A program made the position numbers and the translations under genes. A stretch of 49,880 bases of DNA, taken from assembly GCA_028708425.1 (NCBI GenBank), contig JAQVYY010000023.1, positions 1-49,880 of the forward strand, in the 5' to 3' direction. Origin of the DNA: Bacteroidales bacterium. GTDB taxonomy: Bacteria > Bacteroidota > Bacteroidia > Bacteroidales > Tenuifilaceae. The notes under the pieces are model-generated. The model was not told the origin of the DNA. It ran no database searches and worked only from the letters and a program-made list of their open reading frames with translations. Within the stretch, counting starts at the first letter, position 1, and every line of letters starts with the position of its first letter. Positions 24,388-34,073 of the stretch are shown one piece after another.

Positions 24388-25989
24388 GTGAAAAATAAAT
24401 TTAAATTTATCCTAACTTTATTATTAGGATTTTATGCATGTAATCAACCTACTAATTCGATTGATATAGAAGAGGGTGATGTAACAATTACTGGAAAAAT
24501 AGAGAGCTATCAGGGTGTTTACAAAACCGGAAAGTTAACCTACTTTGATGCGGTAACACGTAATGTTCAAAATAAGGTTTTCGCAATTGATAGCCTTGGC
24601 AATTTCAAGCTTTCTTTTGAACTACTGCATCCATTGCTAAACAGCATCTTATTTGATGTTGGGGGAAACTACTACTCAGGTTTTTTAGTTGAGCCAAACA
24701 CAAACTATAGCATAACATTTAAAGGGATAGAACTCTTGTTTAATACCAAAACTGGTAAAGAGAATAAAACAATAATAGAGTTTCAAAACGCAATAAATTC
24801 CGTATTAAAAGAAAAACTTTCTGAAGCTAATAAGCTGCATGAAAAAGGGCTTTCGATAGATGAGTATATTACCTTTCAAAAACAGCTGGAGTTGGATAAA
24901 ACATCATTTCTAAATTCATATTGTGAGCAAAATTCCATTTCAAAGAAAGTGAAATCAGTTTTACAGAGTGAAATTAAATTCAATACCGCTCATGCAATAA
25001 TCAATTATAGGTTTGACTACTCACAAGGTTTCCCAATGTCAAGAAAATCATTGCCAGAAACATTCTACATAAATCTATTTAATGAATATGCTGTTCAGAG
25101 TGTTGTAGACTTTCAATCAAGAGCCTGTATTGATTATATTGCAAACATTGTATCTGTACTCTCACACGAAGTTGCCAAAGTTGATGAGAAAATCATTTTT
25201 TTTCAGTCTTTCTCCATCTTTTCCCAACCCGAAATGGAAATGCTACAAAAAGCACTTAGCGGCGATAGAACAATAGCTGAAACAGAAGAGTTTAAAGAGT
25301 TCATTAAGTCTAACGAGGATAAAGTATCAGAGCTCAACAAAAGATATAGTGTTCATACACTGCTCAATAACATCGATTTGTTGGGCTCATCGCTAACAAA
25401 AGACCTCGTAATTTCACAAGGGGTTTCTAAGCTTTATTTCGAAAACAATATGGAGCCAACAGCCCAGGAGTGGGAGCAAATAGAAAATAATATAACCAAC
25501 GAATCAATATATAATCATCTTATTAGCAAGAAGGCAAACAAAAGGGATGTTTTGAAAGTAAATAAGGACTCTAACCAACAAGCAATAGATGAAAGTGTGG
25601 AGGAGGTAAAATTCAAGTATATCGATAAATATAGAGGAAAAGTAATTTATGTGGATTTTTATGCAACATGGTGTGGTCCTTGCAGAGAAGAAATTCCTTA
25701 TGCGAATCAATTGTACCAAGAGTTTAAAAATAGAGATGTTGTATTTCTTAACCTGTGCGCTAAATCAAAAGCTGATGATTGGGAAAATTTAATAAAACAG
25801 CACGAGCTAAAAGGAGAAAATTACCTGCTCACCAACGAGGAGTATTACTTACTATCAGGAATTTATGGAGCTGAAGGATTTCCTACGTATATTTTAATCG
25901 ATAAAAATGGGGATGTCTCAGAATATAACGCTCCACGCCCAAGTGCTAGAAAAGATCTTTATGAAAAGATTAACAAACTGCTGCAATAA
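24388..25989 (+). CDS. TlpA/thioredoxin-like lipoprotein
   Basis: A 533-residue envelope lipoprotein starting at GTG 24388, with signal ending in GFYAC (Cys18). The long N-terminal part (about 25-390) has a DUF4369-like beta beginning (VTITGKIESYQGVY) and helical stretches. The C-terminal thioredoxin domain (about 405-533) carries the redox motif WCGPC (C429, C432) in VDFYATWCGPCREEIPYAN and the cis-proline segment AEGFPTYILIDKNG. It would reduce or isomerise disulfides, or deliver electrons, in the periplasm. Local base composition is more A/T-rich than the hydrolase genes. Confidence 0.87.
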   Translation: MKNKFKFILTLLLGFYACNQPTNSIDIEEGDVTITGKIESYQGVYKTGKLTYFDAVTRNVQNKVFAIDSLGNFKLSFELLHPLLNSILFDVGGNYYSGFLVEPNTNYSITFKGIELLFNTKTGKENKTIIEFQNAINSVLKEKLSEANKLHEKGLSIDEYITFQKQLELDKTSFLNSYCEQNSISKKVKSVLQSEIKFNTAHAIINYRFDYSQGFPMSRKSLPETFYINLFNEYAVQSVVDFQSRACIDYIANIVSVLSHEVAKVDEKIIFFQSFSIFSQPEMEMLQKALSGDRTIAETEEFKEFIKSNEDKVSELNKRYSVHTLLNNIDLLGSSLTKDLVISQGVSKLYFENNMEPTAQEWEQIENNITNESIYNHLISKKANKRDVLKVNKDSNQQAIDESVEEVKFKYIDKYRGKVIYVDFYATWCGPCREEIPYANQLYQEFKNRDVVFLNLCAKSKADDWENLIKQHELKGENYLLTNEEYYLLSGIYGAEGFPTYILIDKNGDVSEYNAPRPSARKDLYEKINKLLQ

Positions 25990-26088
25990 TCAGATGTACA
26001 CCAACATACAACATATTCCAAGCATTACCCCATACCATGCAAACTACTATCAAGTTTTATTTCAATCCTTTTCAATAGTCTCAAACAT

Positions 26089-27438
26089 ATGCTTTACTCA
26101 ACAGAATACAAAGTTTATTACCAACTAAAAAAACATGCTAAAACAAGATACCTAGCATCACTTTTAATGCTGGGCTTTATGCTGCTAACTCTTAATTCAT
26201 TTAGCCAAATCGGTTACATTGATAATGAGATAGACACTCCACCCGCATCAATTACCCTAAGCGAAAACGAGCTAATACAAGAGCTAAAAAAGATTATCAA
26301 AAACGATAGCACCAATACCACAAACTGGTTGATGCTGGGTAAGCTATGGGAAAACATGATGCAGTACGATAGCGCGCTGTACGCCTATAGCTCGGTAAAT
26401 AGCTACGATACAACCGATGCAAAATGTAAGCAGCTGCTAGCTGGCGTTTACGCCAAAAAAGGGATGGTAACAAAGGCTCTGGAGGAGTACCAAGCAGCCC
26501 TTACACTCGATTCGACCAATGCAACAACGCGCTCGCAATACGCTCTTCTACTTAAACGAGACAGAAGATTTACCGAGGCATACAAGCAATTCAATACTTT
26601 GGTTCAGACCGACACTGCAAACTTTTACCTGTGGGAACAAATTGGGGACTGCGCCCTTAAAATTGATAGCAACGAGATTGGTTACCTAGCCTACCTATAC
26701 TCATTTGAACTAAACCCAGCCAACATGCCCCTGGCAGTAAAATTAATAAACGGGTATATACGAAGCCTTGTTGCCCCAGACCTTATAATGCCCTTTGCCA
26801 ACAAGGCATACGAGCAGGATAGCACCTATGTTCCGTTAATTAGGAGTAAGGGTTATCTCTATTTTTTACTGGGTGATTATAAAAACTCGGCAATATGGCT
26901 AAATAGGTGCTACGCAAAAGGCGACTCATCGCAATTCACGGTAAAGCATCTTGGTATTTCAATGTTTCAAAATGGCGATTTTCTGGATTCACACGAGCTG
27001 CTTAAAACCTTTTTCAAGAAAGATACTACCGACAATGTAGCAAACTTCTTTTATGCAAAGGCGGCAATAAATATGGGGCAATGGAAAAAGGCAGTAAAAC
27101 TACTTGACCTAACCGAAGAGCTAATTACACCAGATGCAAAAGAGGTCTCAATGCTTTACGCAACAAGAGCCGAAGCGTATACAAAGGGGCAAAAACGTAA
27201 GCTTGCCATTAAAAACTATGAAAAGGCATACAATTTAACACCAGATAATAACCACTACCTAGTAGAGCTAGGCAAAAGCTACTACTGGGCAAAAAAGTAC
27301 GAGTCGTCAAAAGAGGTGTTCGAAAACCTTATAGCAACGCTTAACAAGGAGCCTGAAAATAGCGTGAATTTAGGTCAAATCAGTACAGCAAAATTTTACC
27401 TTAAGAATATAGACAAGGAACTTTTCTTTAGGGAGTAA
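26089..27438 (+). CDS. Secreted TPR-repeat protein
   Basis: A 449-residue protein. The N-terminal 40 residues include a hydrophobic signal (SLLMLGFMLLTLNSFSQ), so the mature protein is periplasmic. The upstream ATG gives an unusually long basic n-region (MLYSTEYKVYYQLKKHAKTR), and a later start would lose most of the signal. About six to eight tetratricopeptide repeats fill the rest (for example LAGVYAKKGMVTKALEEYQA and YEKAYNLTPDNNHYLVELGK). TPR arrays mediate protein-protein contacts. The partner is unknown. A 34-bp palindrome that can act as terminator follows the stop. Confidence 0.82.
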   Translation: MLYSTEYKVYYQLKKHAKTRYLASLLMLGFMLLTLNSFSQIGYIDNEIDTPPASITLSENELIQELKKIIKNDSTNTTNWLMLGKLWENMMQYDSALYAYSSVNSYDTTDAKCKQLLAGVYAKKGMVTKALEEYQAALTLDSTNATTRSQYALLLKRDRRFTEAYKQFNTLVQTDTANFYLWEQIGDCALKIDSNEIGYLAYLYSFELNPANMPLAVKLINGYIRSLVAPDLIMPFANKAYEQDSTYVPLIRSKGYLYFLLGDYKNSAIWLNRCYAKGDSSQFTVKHLGISMFQNGDFLDSHELLKTFFKKDTTDNVANFFYAKAAINMGQWKKAVKLLDLTEELITPDAKEVSMLYATRAEAYTKGQKRKLAIKNYEKAYNLTPDNNHYLVELGKSYYWAKKYESSKEVFENLIATLNKEPENSVNLGQISTAKFYLKNIDKELFFRE

Positions 27439-27449
27439 ATAAAATCAAC

Positions 27450-27483
27450 TAACCCCAATTATTTATTTGAATTATTGGGGTTA
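27450..27483. repeat. 34-bp mini palindrome (end-to-end derivative of the 150-bp repeat)
   Basis: TAACCCCAATTATTT faces GAATTATTGGGGTTA, that is, the repeat's 3' end joined to its own inverse with the interior missing. It sits between convergent genes and could serve as a terminator in both directions. Confidence 0.65.
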
Positions 27484-27530
27484 AAACATTCCATTCCACA
27501 ATGGGTTTTCAGTAAAGTATAAATGGCTAA

Positions 27531-28907
27531 CTAAAATAAAAAGTTTAGCCCAATGTAAGTACCGCTGGTGCCATCGCGTTTATCAAATGGGCGTCCATGG
27601 TCTAGGGCGATAATAAAATTTTGGTTCATTACTACCCTTAACCCAGCACCGTAGGACATATGTAATCCCTCTTTATCTGAGCCAAAAAACATCGGCTTGC
27701 CAATAGGAGTCTCTTCACCCCAATCTATTCCATCCCAGTACTCACTATTCTTGTTAAAATCTACTGGGTTTATTACCCTGCCACCATCAACAAAACCGTT
27801 GAGCGAGAGGTAAAAGTTTTGGCCTATAAATTGGAATTTTACAAATTTCCAGCGTAGCTCTAGGTTTGCCCATGCTATGCTATTACCAGTTACTCGATTA
27901 CGAACAATACCCCTGAGCGATTTGCCGCCACCCAACCCCTCGGAAGTGGAGCCACGTAGAATTAGGGTGGTGATATTAGGCTTTAGGTAAAAGGGCACAT
28001 CGCCAAAAAGGGTTCCTTGATACCCTAAGCGGTAGGCAAGTGTAAGCCGCTTGGGGAATAGTGTAAAATACTGACGGTGGGTAAGGGTAAAATTAAGATG
28101 CTCGTAATTACTGCCAATACCCATAAACGAGGGCGCATAGGTAAATACGGCCTCTGTCCACATTCCACGATTGGGATTTGGCTCGTTATCGCGCGTGTCG
28201 TAAACAACACCCGCCTTTATATAGGACACAAAGCTACCCGCAGCCTCTTCGGCTGAGATAATATTTGCTCCCACATAATGATCGTACAGGGTTCTCACTT
28301 CAGGCAGCAGATCTTCCTCTTTACCCTCGTTAAGCTTATCAATATCAACAGGGCCAACATTATAGTTTAGGAGCCAAACTCCGGCAGCCCATCCAAAATT
28401 TTCTAAAGGCAACTTGCCCTGCAAATCCAGAGCAAAACGGAACAATTTGCGGTCGTATTTATAGAAGGCGCGCGATAGGTAATTGGAATCATCGCTATCA
28501 ATCCAACGAGCATTATACACCGACTCGTACCCATTATACCCGAAAAAATCGTACATCCTATCGGTTAGGTAGCTTAAATCGGTGGTAACACGAATACCTG
28601 GTATTAATTTTTTTGTATCGAAAAAAAGACGGTTTATACCACTTCCTTTGGTAAATCTAGACCATTCGAGATACAGGTTATGATTAAAATCGGGATAATT
28701 ACTACCATCGCCATAGTTAAAAAGGTTAAGCAGCGCACCATACTGAAAACCCAAATCGGAATCGAATGACACAACTGGTAAACCGCCAAGATTCCACCCA
28801 GTTTTCACTTTTTCGTCTGATGGCGATTCGCTTTTATCTTGTGAAAAGGAATTTATTACAAGTAAACTCAGGGTAAGGGTTACCATAATTCGTGCTATAT
28901 GCCTCAT
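27531..28907 (-). CDS. Omp85/BamA-like outer-membrane beta-barrel protein
   Basis: A 458-residue protein with signal peptide (TLTLSLLVINSFSQ) and almost entirely alternating beta strands ending in a C-terminal aromatic strand (TYIGLNFLF), typical of outer-membrane barrels. Features such as GWNLGGLPVVSFDSDLGFQY, the VVYDTRDNEPNPNRG motif (a hallmark of the Omp85 surface-antigen barrel) and LRGIVRNRVTGNS point to a BamA/TamA-type barrel. No POTRA domains precede it, so it is not BamA itself. Role and substrate are unknown. On the minus strand a TACATTTG -7-like box lies at 28929-28936. Confidence 0.85.
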   Translation of the reverse strand: MRHIARIMVTLTLSLLVINSFSQDKSESPSDEKVKTGWNLGGLPVVSFDSDLGFQYGALLNLFNYGDGSNYPDFNHNLYLEWSRFTKGSGINRLFFDTKKLIPGIRVTTDLSYLTDRMYDFFGYNGYESVYNARWIDSDDSNYLSRAFYKYDRKLFRFALDLQGKLPLENFGWAAGVWLLNYNVGPVDIDKLNEGKEEDLLPEVRTLYDHYVGANIISAEEAAGSFVSYIKAGVVYDTRDNEPNPNRGMWTEAVFTYAPSFMGIGSNYEHLNFTLTHRQYFTLFPKRLTLAYRLGYQGTLFGDVPFYLKPNITTLILRGSTSEGLGGGKSLRGIVRNRVTGNSIAWANLELRWKFVKFQFIGQNFYLSLNGFVDGGRVINPVDFNKNSEYWDGIDWGEETPIGKPMFFGSDKEGLHMSYGAGLRVVMNQNFIIALDHGRPFDKRDGTSGTYIGLNFLF

Positions 28908-28928
28908 AACTTTTCAATTTTTGTTTAT

Positions 28929-28936
28929 CAAATGTA
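28929..28936 (-). promoter_or_regulatory. Possible -7 box of the barrel gene
   Basis: The minus strand reads TACATTTG, matching TAnnTTTG, 22 bases before the ATG. No TTG is seen at the -33 position, so it is tentative. Confidence 0.3.
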
Positions 28937-29027
28937 CTAATTTTATTGAAAATTGGAATAGGTGAGAACTATTTAATATGCAAATTGGATTTTATCCAGG
29001 GATACGATACTTTTGAACAAAATTAAA

Positions 29028-29176
29028 TAACCCGCATTATTCATCAAATTTGTAAAAGATGAATGCAAATGCGGGTTATCCTGACATAGTCGAGCCCAAT
29101 TTTGGGTAACTAGATTAGTTGTGAAACTTAGTCGCTGTCGAAGACAGCAATTATTCGAATGAGTAGTTGGGGTTAA
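29028..29176 (+). repeat. 150-bp structured repeat, copy B (forward on +)
   Basis: Near-complete 149-bp copy. Hairpin 1 is AACCCGCATT...ATTCATC pairing with GATGAAT...AATGCGGGTT. Hairpin 2 is decayed (TAGATTAG in one arm). Hairpin 3 is GCTGTC-GAA-GACAGC, and hairpin 4 has CAATTATTC pairing with GAGTAGTTG through two U-G wobbles. It ends 42 bases before the FAHD start on the same strand. Confidence 0.9.
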
Positions 29177-29218
29177 CAGAGCAACACAGCCTCACACCAT
29201 ACTGAGCATTAGATTAAG

Positions 29219-29830
29219 ATGAAGATTATTTGTGTTAATAAGAACTATCCAGAGCATACCCATATAGCTGAAACAGGGGTATCGGAATATCCCATATTTT
29301 ACTTTAAGCCAGATACCTGCCTGCTCAGAAATAACCAACCATTTTTTTATCCGAATTTCTCAAACGATATTCGATACGAATTAGAGGTAGTAATAAAGAT
29401 ATGTAGGCTAGGCCGAAATATAGCCGAACGATTTGCCCACAGGTACTACAACGAGATTGGTTTAGGCATAAATCTATCGGCCCAAGACCTACAGCAGCAA
29501 TGCAAACAAAAGGGTTTGCCATGGGAAGTATCGGAAGCCTTTGATGGTTCAGCCCCTATTAGTAAATTTGTAAATAAAGATTCGCTTGACAATAGCAACG
29601 GTATCGATTTTTGGGTTGAACATAATGGAAAAGTTACCCAAAAAGGGAATACCGATGAAATGAGCTATAGCTTTAACCAGCTAATTGCATACATCTCAAG
29701 GTATACCACGCTAAAAATAGGCGACCTAATATATACAGGTACTCCGGTTGATGCAAAACCGGTAGCTATTGGCGATAGGCTTAAGGGCTACATGAATGGC
29801 GAACCTATGCTTGATTTTTTTATAAGATAG
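29219..29830 (+). CDS. Fumarylacetoacetate hydrolase (FAHD) family protein
   Basis: A 203-residue single-domain FAHD-fold enzyme. The fold's usual points are visible: an N-terminal KIICVNKNYPEH in place of the longer family start, FYFKPDTCLL, the metal-binding acidic segment RYELEVVIKICRLGRNI, GLGINLSAQDLQ, and the closing GDLIYTGTPVDAKPVAIGD. Members hydrolyse or decarboxylate acylpyruvates and similar 2-oxo acids (oxaloacetate decarboxylase-type FAHD1). Exact substrate unknown. It converges with the flavoprotein gene with a 2-base gap. Copy B of the structured repeat is its immediate upstream region. Confidence 0.9.
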   Translation: MKIICVNKNYPEHTHIAETGVSEYPIFYFKPDTCLLRNNQPFFYPNFSNDIRYELEVVIKICRLGRNIAERFAHRYYNEIGLGINLSAQDLQQQCKQKGLPWEVSEAFDGSAPISKFVNKDSLDNSNGIDFWVEHNGKVTQKGNTDEMSYSFNQLIAYISRYTTLKIGDLIYTGTPVDAKPVAIGDRLKGYMNGEPMLDFFIR

Positions 29831-29832
29831 GG

Positions 29833-31098
29833 TTAGCGCAAAGATTCCGCTGCTTTTGTGCCTGCCAACCAACCTGTTGAGTAGGCAATTTGTAAATTAT
29901 AGCCACCCGTAGAGGCATCGAGGTTGAGCAATTCGCCGACAAAAAACAGCCCGCCAACCAATTTCGATTCCATCGATTTTGGGTTTACCTCCTTTAGCGA
30001 AACGCCCCCAGCGGTTACAATAGCCTCGTTCCATGAGCGATGCCCTGTTACCTCGAAACGTTGCTCCTTTAACCACTGAACAATACTATTGCATTCGGAA
30101 GTTGATAGGCGAGACAATACCTTTTGCGCAGCTATACCCAGCTGATCGACCATAACAAAGGCCAAATCTTTGGGAAGAAGCTTACGAGCAAGGTCGATAA
30201 CAGCAATACGAGGATTTTTGTCAATCTCACGCAAAATACGATTGCCTACCTTTTGGTGCGATAATGCGGGTTTTAAATCTAGCAGAAGTTCAACTTTACT
30301 CCCCTTTGCCAGAGCAAAAACAATTTTCCGGCTAAGCCTAAGCATTATTGGGCCATTAAACCCATAGGCTGTTAGTTCAAGTTCACCAAACTCATCGTCG
30401 TTCTGCTTCCCCTCAACAAGCAAAGTTAAGCTAACATTTTTAAGGTTAAGTTCATCCTTCAGGTGAAATACTGGATTGGTTTCAACACCTACAAGGCTAG
30501 GGATTAATGGGGTTATAGTATGCCCACAATCCCGAGCCAATGTATACCCATCGCCAGTGGAACCCGTTGCTGGATACGATTTACCTCCTGTGGCCAGGAT
30601 AACTGCACTACAATTAACCCGATGTAAATCCTTGCTACTAACAGTATAATCTACCCATACTACCCGTCCGTTACTCACAGAAATACTTGTGGCACTCGCC
30701 CTATTAATAATTGTTACCCCTTTAGATTTTGCCCATTTAATCAGCCCCTCGGCCACATCCCAAGCCTTACCGCTTGCTGGAAAAATGCGCATCCCTCGCT
30801 CCTGAACCGTTTCAACCCCAACGCTGCTAAGCAGCTCAACAATATCATTATTAAAAAACGAGTTGAATGCATCGCGAACAAAGCGGGGTTCGGGATGAAT
30901 CTCATCCAGAAACTCTAGGTACGGCTTAGCATTAGTTATATTACATCGTCCCTTGCCTGTAATACGAAGTTTACGGGCTGGTTTCTCCATTTTTTCGAGA
31001 AGTAAAACTTTTGCCCCATCGGCAGCGGCTTTCCCAGCAGCCAGCAAACCTGCGGGGCCTGCTCCTACTACAACAACATCAACACTAGGGAGAAACAT
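29833..31098 (-). CDS. HI0933/YhiN-family FAD-dependent oxidoreductase
   Basis: A 421-residue flavoprotein. The N-terminal dinucleotide-binding motif VVGAGPAGLLAAGKAAADGA binds FAD. KLRITGKGRCNITNA and VILATGGKSYPATGSTGDGY are diagnostic of the HI0933-like (BaiN/YhiN) family. A C-terminal FAD-closing segment is GGLFFVGELLNLDASTGGYN. The central domain (about 195-345) is the family insert. Family members reduce double bonds in some cases (BaiN on bile-acid intermediates), but most have no assigned reaction. Start ATG 31098 is preferred because the beta-strand before GxGxxG begins within ten residues. It probably shares transcription with the M14 peptidase 31 bases upstream. Confidence 0.92.
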   Translation of the reverse strand: MFLPSVDVVVVGAGPAGLLAAGKAAADGAKVLLLEKMEKPARKLRITGKGRCNITNAKPYLEFLDEIHPEPRFVRDAFNSFFNNDIVELLSSVGVETVQERGMRIFPASGKAWDVAEGLIKWAKSKGVTIINRASATSISVSNGRVVWVDYTVSSKDLHRVNCSAVILATGGKSYPATGSTGDGYTLARDCGHTITPLIPSLVGVETNPVFHLKDELNLKNVSLTLLVEGKQNDDEFGELELTAYGFNGPIMLRLSRKIVFALAKGSKVELLLDLKPALSHQKVGNRILREIDKNPRIAVIDLARKLLPKDLAFVMVDQLGIAAQKVLSRLSTSECNSIVQWLKEQRFEVTGHRSWNEAIVTAGGVSLKEVNPKSMESKLVGGLFFVGELLNLDASTGGYNLQIAYSTGWLAGTKAAESLR

Positions 31099-31129
31099 AT
31101 AAACTGGGTTTAATTACACTACTAACCAC

Positions 31130-32911
31130 TTACCGATTACTACCTACCGAACGGAATACGGGATATCGCATAAATCCTTTCTCGAAGAAAGGTGAACGTT
31201 GGTAAAGGAAGCTAAGCTGGGCATACGAATTGGATGCAAACTTTTTATCCTCTTGGCGCTTTTGCTCAAACTCCTCTTTTAACTTAGGATTAGATTCTAG
31301 CATTTCGAGTGCAAAATCCTCGAAAACGTAAGGCGAAAAATACTCCTTACGCTGAAGAATGGGGTCGAAAAAGTTCCAAACAAAATACGAATCGGACGAT
31401 TGGGGCTCGAGCATCTCAACTAAAAACTGATTGGTAGGCTGATTCATGGGGACAATATGATCGCCAGCGTAAAATTGCACCTCCTGAATTTCAGTTCGCA
31501 ACTGAATGTTGTAGTGAAGATAATGCCCATTCTCTGGACGATTACGGGTTTCGTAATGCTCAATATAGTACGCCTCAACCCGAAGGGTTGTATCCCTTTC
31601 GAACTGATAGAAATCGACATTGTTAAGCTTGAGCCTATGAATTACCTCATGCCATGCCTGAGGAATATAGTAGTAATCGGGGGCAGTAATGGTTAAACCA
31701 GGGTTATAGTGACGCAGGTAGGGTATCTCTTTAGTGTAAGGCTTACTCCTATTATAACGAAGTCTCTTACCGCCAGTTAACTCACTATCAACAAGCTCAG
31801 CCTCGTAGCCCATAAAGGGAATAGTTTCGGCGCGGGTTGTATCGATTTCCCAACTAAGCACAAACTCCTTCTGATTTGCCACATAGTAGTTGGCCTCATC
31901 GCGCAAGGTTGCGAGTTTGCAACCATTTTCGGCTGTAAATCGCAACGACGCCTCAATAAACTGGTAGGTAGCCAGTACCCTATCCTTAAAGTCCTTAAAC
32001 ATATGCGACTCGGTCATAAATGATATGGTGTTAAACATCCGACCGTATCCCGAGGTAAATCGCGGCGGGTTTAGGTACTGCTGTATGCCGTTATCGGGTG
32101 TTTCGCCCATGGGCGAAACATAGGGAATCATGGGGTACCCCCTCATTTCCATCTGCCTATATAAATATGGTTCGAGCACATCGCCATAGTAAGCACCCAG
32201 CATTGGGGGCAACTCCTGTGGATGAGTGGCAACCAATGTCATAACATACTGATAATCGGCACCATTGGTGGTATGCGTATCGATTAGTAAATTAGGTTTC
32301 CAACTATGAAAAATATGCGCAAATGTTTGGGCATTTCTACTATCCATAGGGGCATAGTCTCTGTTTAGGTCTAAGTTTCGAGCATTGGCTCTAAAACCCT
32401 GCATTTGGGGCCCATTTTGGTTTGCCCTATTATATGGAGAACGATTGTGTGCTCCGCCAACATTGTAAACTGGCACAATACACAGCACGGTGCTATCCAT
32501 ATAGGTCCATAAGCTATCCTTTTTTGACAGTATATCGGTGGCAAGCTTAACGCTAGCATCAATGCCGCATGGTTCGCCAGGATGGATACCATTATTAACC
32601 AGAACTACCCTAAAACCCATTTCGCGAAGCAACACCGGGTCGAAAATTCTAGTGCTAGAGATTACGAAAAGATGAAGAGGTTTCCCAAAATCGGTTGCTC
32701 CGTATGGGATTAATTTAGCCTCCCTGTATTCAAAATCGAGGTTTATGTACGCCGCAATCACCTCGCTATAGGTTAAGCTTTGATTCTGCTCGTAACGCAA
32801 CTCAACCGGTACATGAGTGCGAATATTTCTTTTGTATATAATTTTTGCGCTGAAAATAAATATAAGTGCACTAAATGTTGCAATTAAAAAATAACGAAAG
32901 AATTTATTCAT
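31130..32911 (-). CDS. M14-family zinc carboxypeptidase-like protein
   Basis: A 593-residue exported or membrane-anchored protein: hydrophobic segment at residues 5-24 (YFLIATFSALIFIFSAKIIY). The M14 catalytic domain (about 45-330) shows NNGIHPGEPCGIDAS with zinc ligands H110 and E113, NRDYAPMDS, and IDTHTTNGADYQY with the third ligand histidine. A second half of about 270 residues (beta-rich, DYYYIPQAWHEVIHRLKLNN) follows and is typical of large bacterial M14 relatives. It would trim peptides or peptidoglycan stems in the periplasm. The exact substrate is unknown. Confidence 0.87.
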   Translation of the reverse strand: MNKFFRYFLIATFSALIFIFSAKIIYKRNIRTHVPVELRYEQNQSLTYSEVIAAYINLDFEYREAKLIPYGATDFGKPLHLFVISSTRIFDPVLLREMGFRVVLVNNGIHPGEPCGIDASVKLATDILSKKDSLWTYMDSTVLCIVPVYNVGGAHNRSPYNRANQNGPQMQGFRANARNLDLNRDYAPMDSRNAQTFAHIFHSWKPNLLIDTHTTNGADYQYVMTLVATHPQELPPMLGAYYGDVLEPYLYRQMEMRGYPMIPYVSPMGETPDNGIQQYLNPPRFTSGYGRMFNTISFMTESHMFKDFKDRVLATYQFIEASLRFTAENGCKLATLRDEANYYVANQKEFVLSWEIDTTRAETIPFMGYEAELVDSELTGGKRLRYNRSKPYTKEIPYLRHYNPGLTITAPDYYYIPQAWHEVIHRLKLNNVDFYQFERDTTLRVEAYYIEHYETRNRPENGHYLHYNIQLRTEIQEVQFYAGDHIVPMNQPTNQFLVEMLEPQSSDSYFVWNFFDPILQRKEYFSPYVFEDFALEMLESNPKLKEEFEQKRQEDKKFASNSYAQLSFLYQRSPFFEKGFMRYPVFRSVGSNR

Positions 32912-33010
32912 GTCTTTATATATTGTTTTAAAATATGACTAGTAATTAGGTAAAAGGTTGCATTATAGAACGAAGTATTTTCATCAAAATAAAAACTAAA
33001 ATAGGTTACC

Positions 33011-33841
33011 CTACAGCTCAAGCTCTTGTATTAAACCAAGGTAAAAGTCAACACCCTTTGGGCTTGCATCCATTGCCAGGCCATGGGCTATTACTGTTTT
33101 TATATCGTACTGTTTTTCAACCAAAGAAATTATTAACGTTTGTGCAATGTTTATGCTCTCGGATAAGCTGGAAGTCCCATTTATAAAATCGTTCTGCATC
33201 TCTTTAAAAAAACCTTTAGTTACATCGTACCTACTACTGTGGTTGTCTAGCAGAATTGGCATGTAGCCAAAGTTTTGCTTGAAATTTGCAAATCTGTTAT
33301 CTAAATTAGATAAAACTTTTTGAGGAATATCTTCGATTGGAATCCCTCTGATCGCATAAATTTCGAGATATCTAAAAACACCAACCAACCCAAATGCATC
33401 CAAATCGTCGGCTGTTGAAATTAGCGTAACCAGATTAACAGGGTTAGGTTTTAAACCCATATTTTTAAAACGCTTGTCGTCATGATGTTCTATGGCATAT
33501 AGTATTTCTGTAAGCCCCTCAACGGTAAGATGTTTATTATTATTGAAGAACTTCTCGCATAGAAGCCTACTTTGATAACCATGAAATTCACCTGTATCAA
33601 GGGTTAAACCTACATCGTGAAATAAACTTGCAATGAGCGCCTGCTCAACGGTAAAATTTAAAGCTACGCGGTGTGCAACAAGCTGTTTCATCAACTCCTG
33701 ACAGTATGCCCAAACCCTAAGGTGATGGCTAGCATCGTGTGATGGCAAATGAATACTGGCGTATACATTTAGCAAATGATTAGCTATTGGCTTTAGCCAT
33801 CGCTGTTCAGCTTCCGAAATTACAGGTACAAGATCGTCCAT
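33011..33841 (-). CDS. HD-domain phosphohydrolase-like protein
   Basis: A 276-residue cytoplasmic HD-superfamily protein. Metal-site residues are visible in order: SHHLRVWAY (H39/H40), SLFHDVGL (H75, D76), IEHHDDK (H119-D121) and STADDLDAFG (D near 150). Such domains hydrolyse nucleotides or other phosphate esters, but no additional domain gives a substrate. Copy C of the structured repeat lies 19 bases upstream on the same strand as a potential leader. Confidence 0.8.
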   Translation of the reverse strand: MDDLVPVISEAEQRWLKPIANHLLNVYASIHLPSHDASHHLRVWAYCQELMKQLVAHRVALNFTVEQALIASLFHDVGLTLDTGEFHGYQSRLLCEKFFNNNKHLTVEGLTEILYAIEHHDDKRFKNMGLKPNPVNLVTLISTADDLDAFGLVGVFRYLEIYAIRGIPIEDIPQKVLSNLDNRFANFKQNFGYMPILLDNHSSRYDVTKGFFKEMQNDFINGTSSLSESINIAQTLIISLVEKQYDIKTVIAHGLAMDASPKGVDFYLGLIQELEL

Positions 33842-33860
33842 TTAACAATTGGATTAGGTT

Positions 33861-34012
33861 TTAACCCCAACTACTCATCCGAATAATTACTATCCACGAC
33901 AGCGACTAAGCCTTGCAACCAATTTTATTACCCAAAATTGGGTTCAGCTATGCCGGGGTTACCCGAATTTGCATTCATCATTTAATAGATTTGATGAATA
34001 ATACGGGTTAAA
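33861..34012 (-). repeat. 150-bp structured repeat, copy C (forward on -)
   Basis: TTAACCCC at the left and GGGTTAA at the right, 152 bp. On the minus strand hairpin 2 is intact (CCAATTTT/AAAATTGG). Hairpin 3 pairs GCTGTC with GATAGT using two wobbles, and hairpin 4 pairs TAATTATTC with GAGTAGTTG using three wobbles. It lies between the HTH-like gene and the HD gene, 19 bases before the latter's start. Confidence 0.88.
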
Positions 34013-34017
34013 AGCAA

Positions 34018-34046
34018 CAAAGGCAGAAATTTAATCCCTGCCTTTG
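34018..34046 (-). terminator. Terminator of the small HTH-like gene
   Basis: CAAAGGCAG (34018-34026) pairs with CTGCCTTTG (34038-34046). Read on the minus strand the stem is followed by TTGCTTTT. It starts 28 bases after the minus-strand stop and directly abuts repeat copy C. Confidence 0.6.
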
Positions 34047-34073
34047 CTACTTTAAATTTATGCTTTCTGCCGA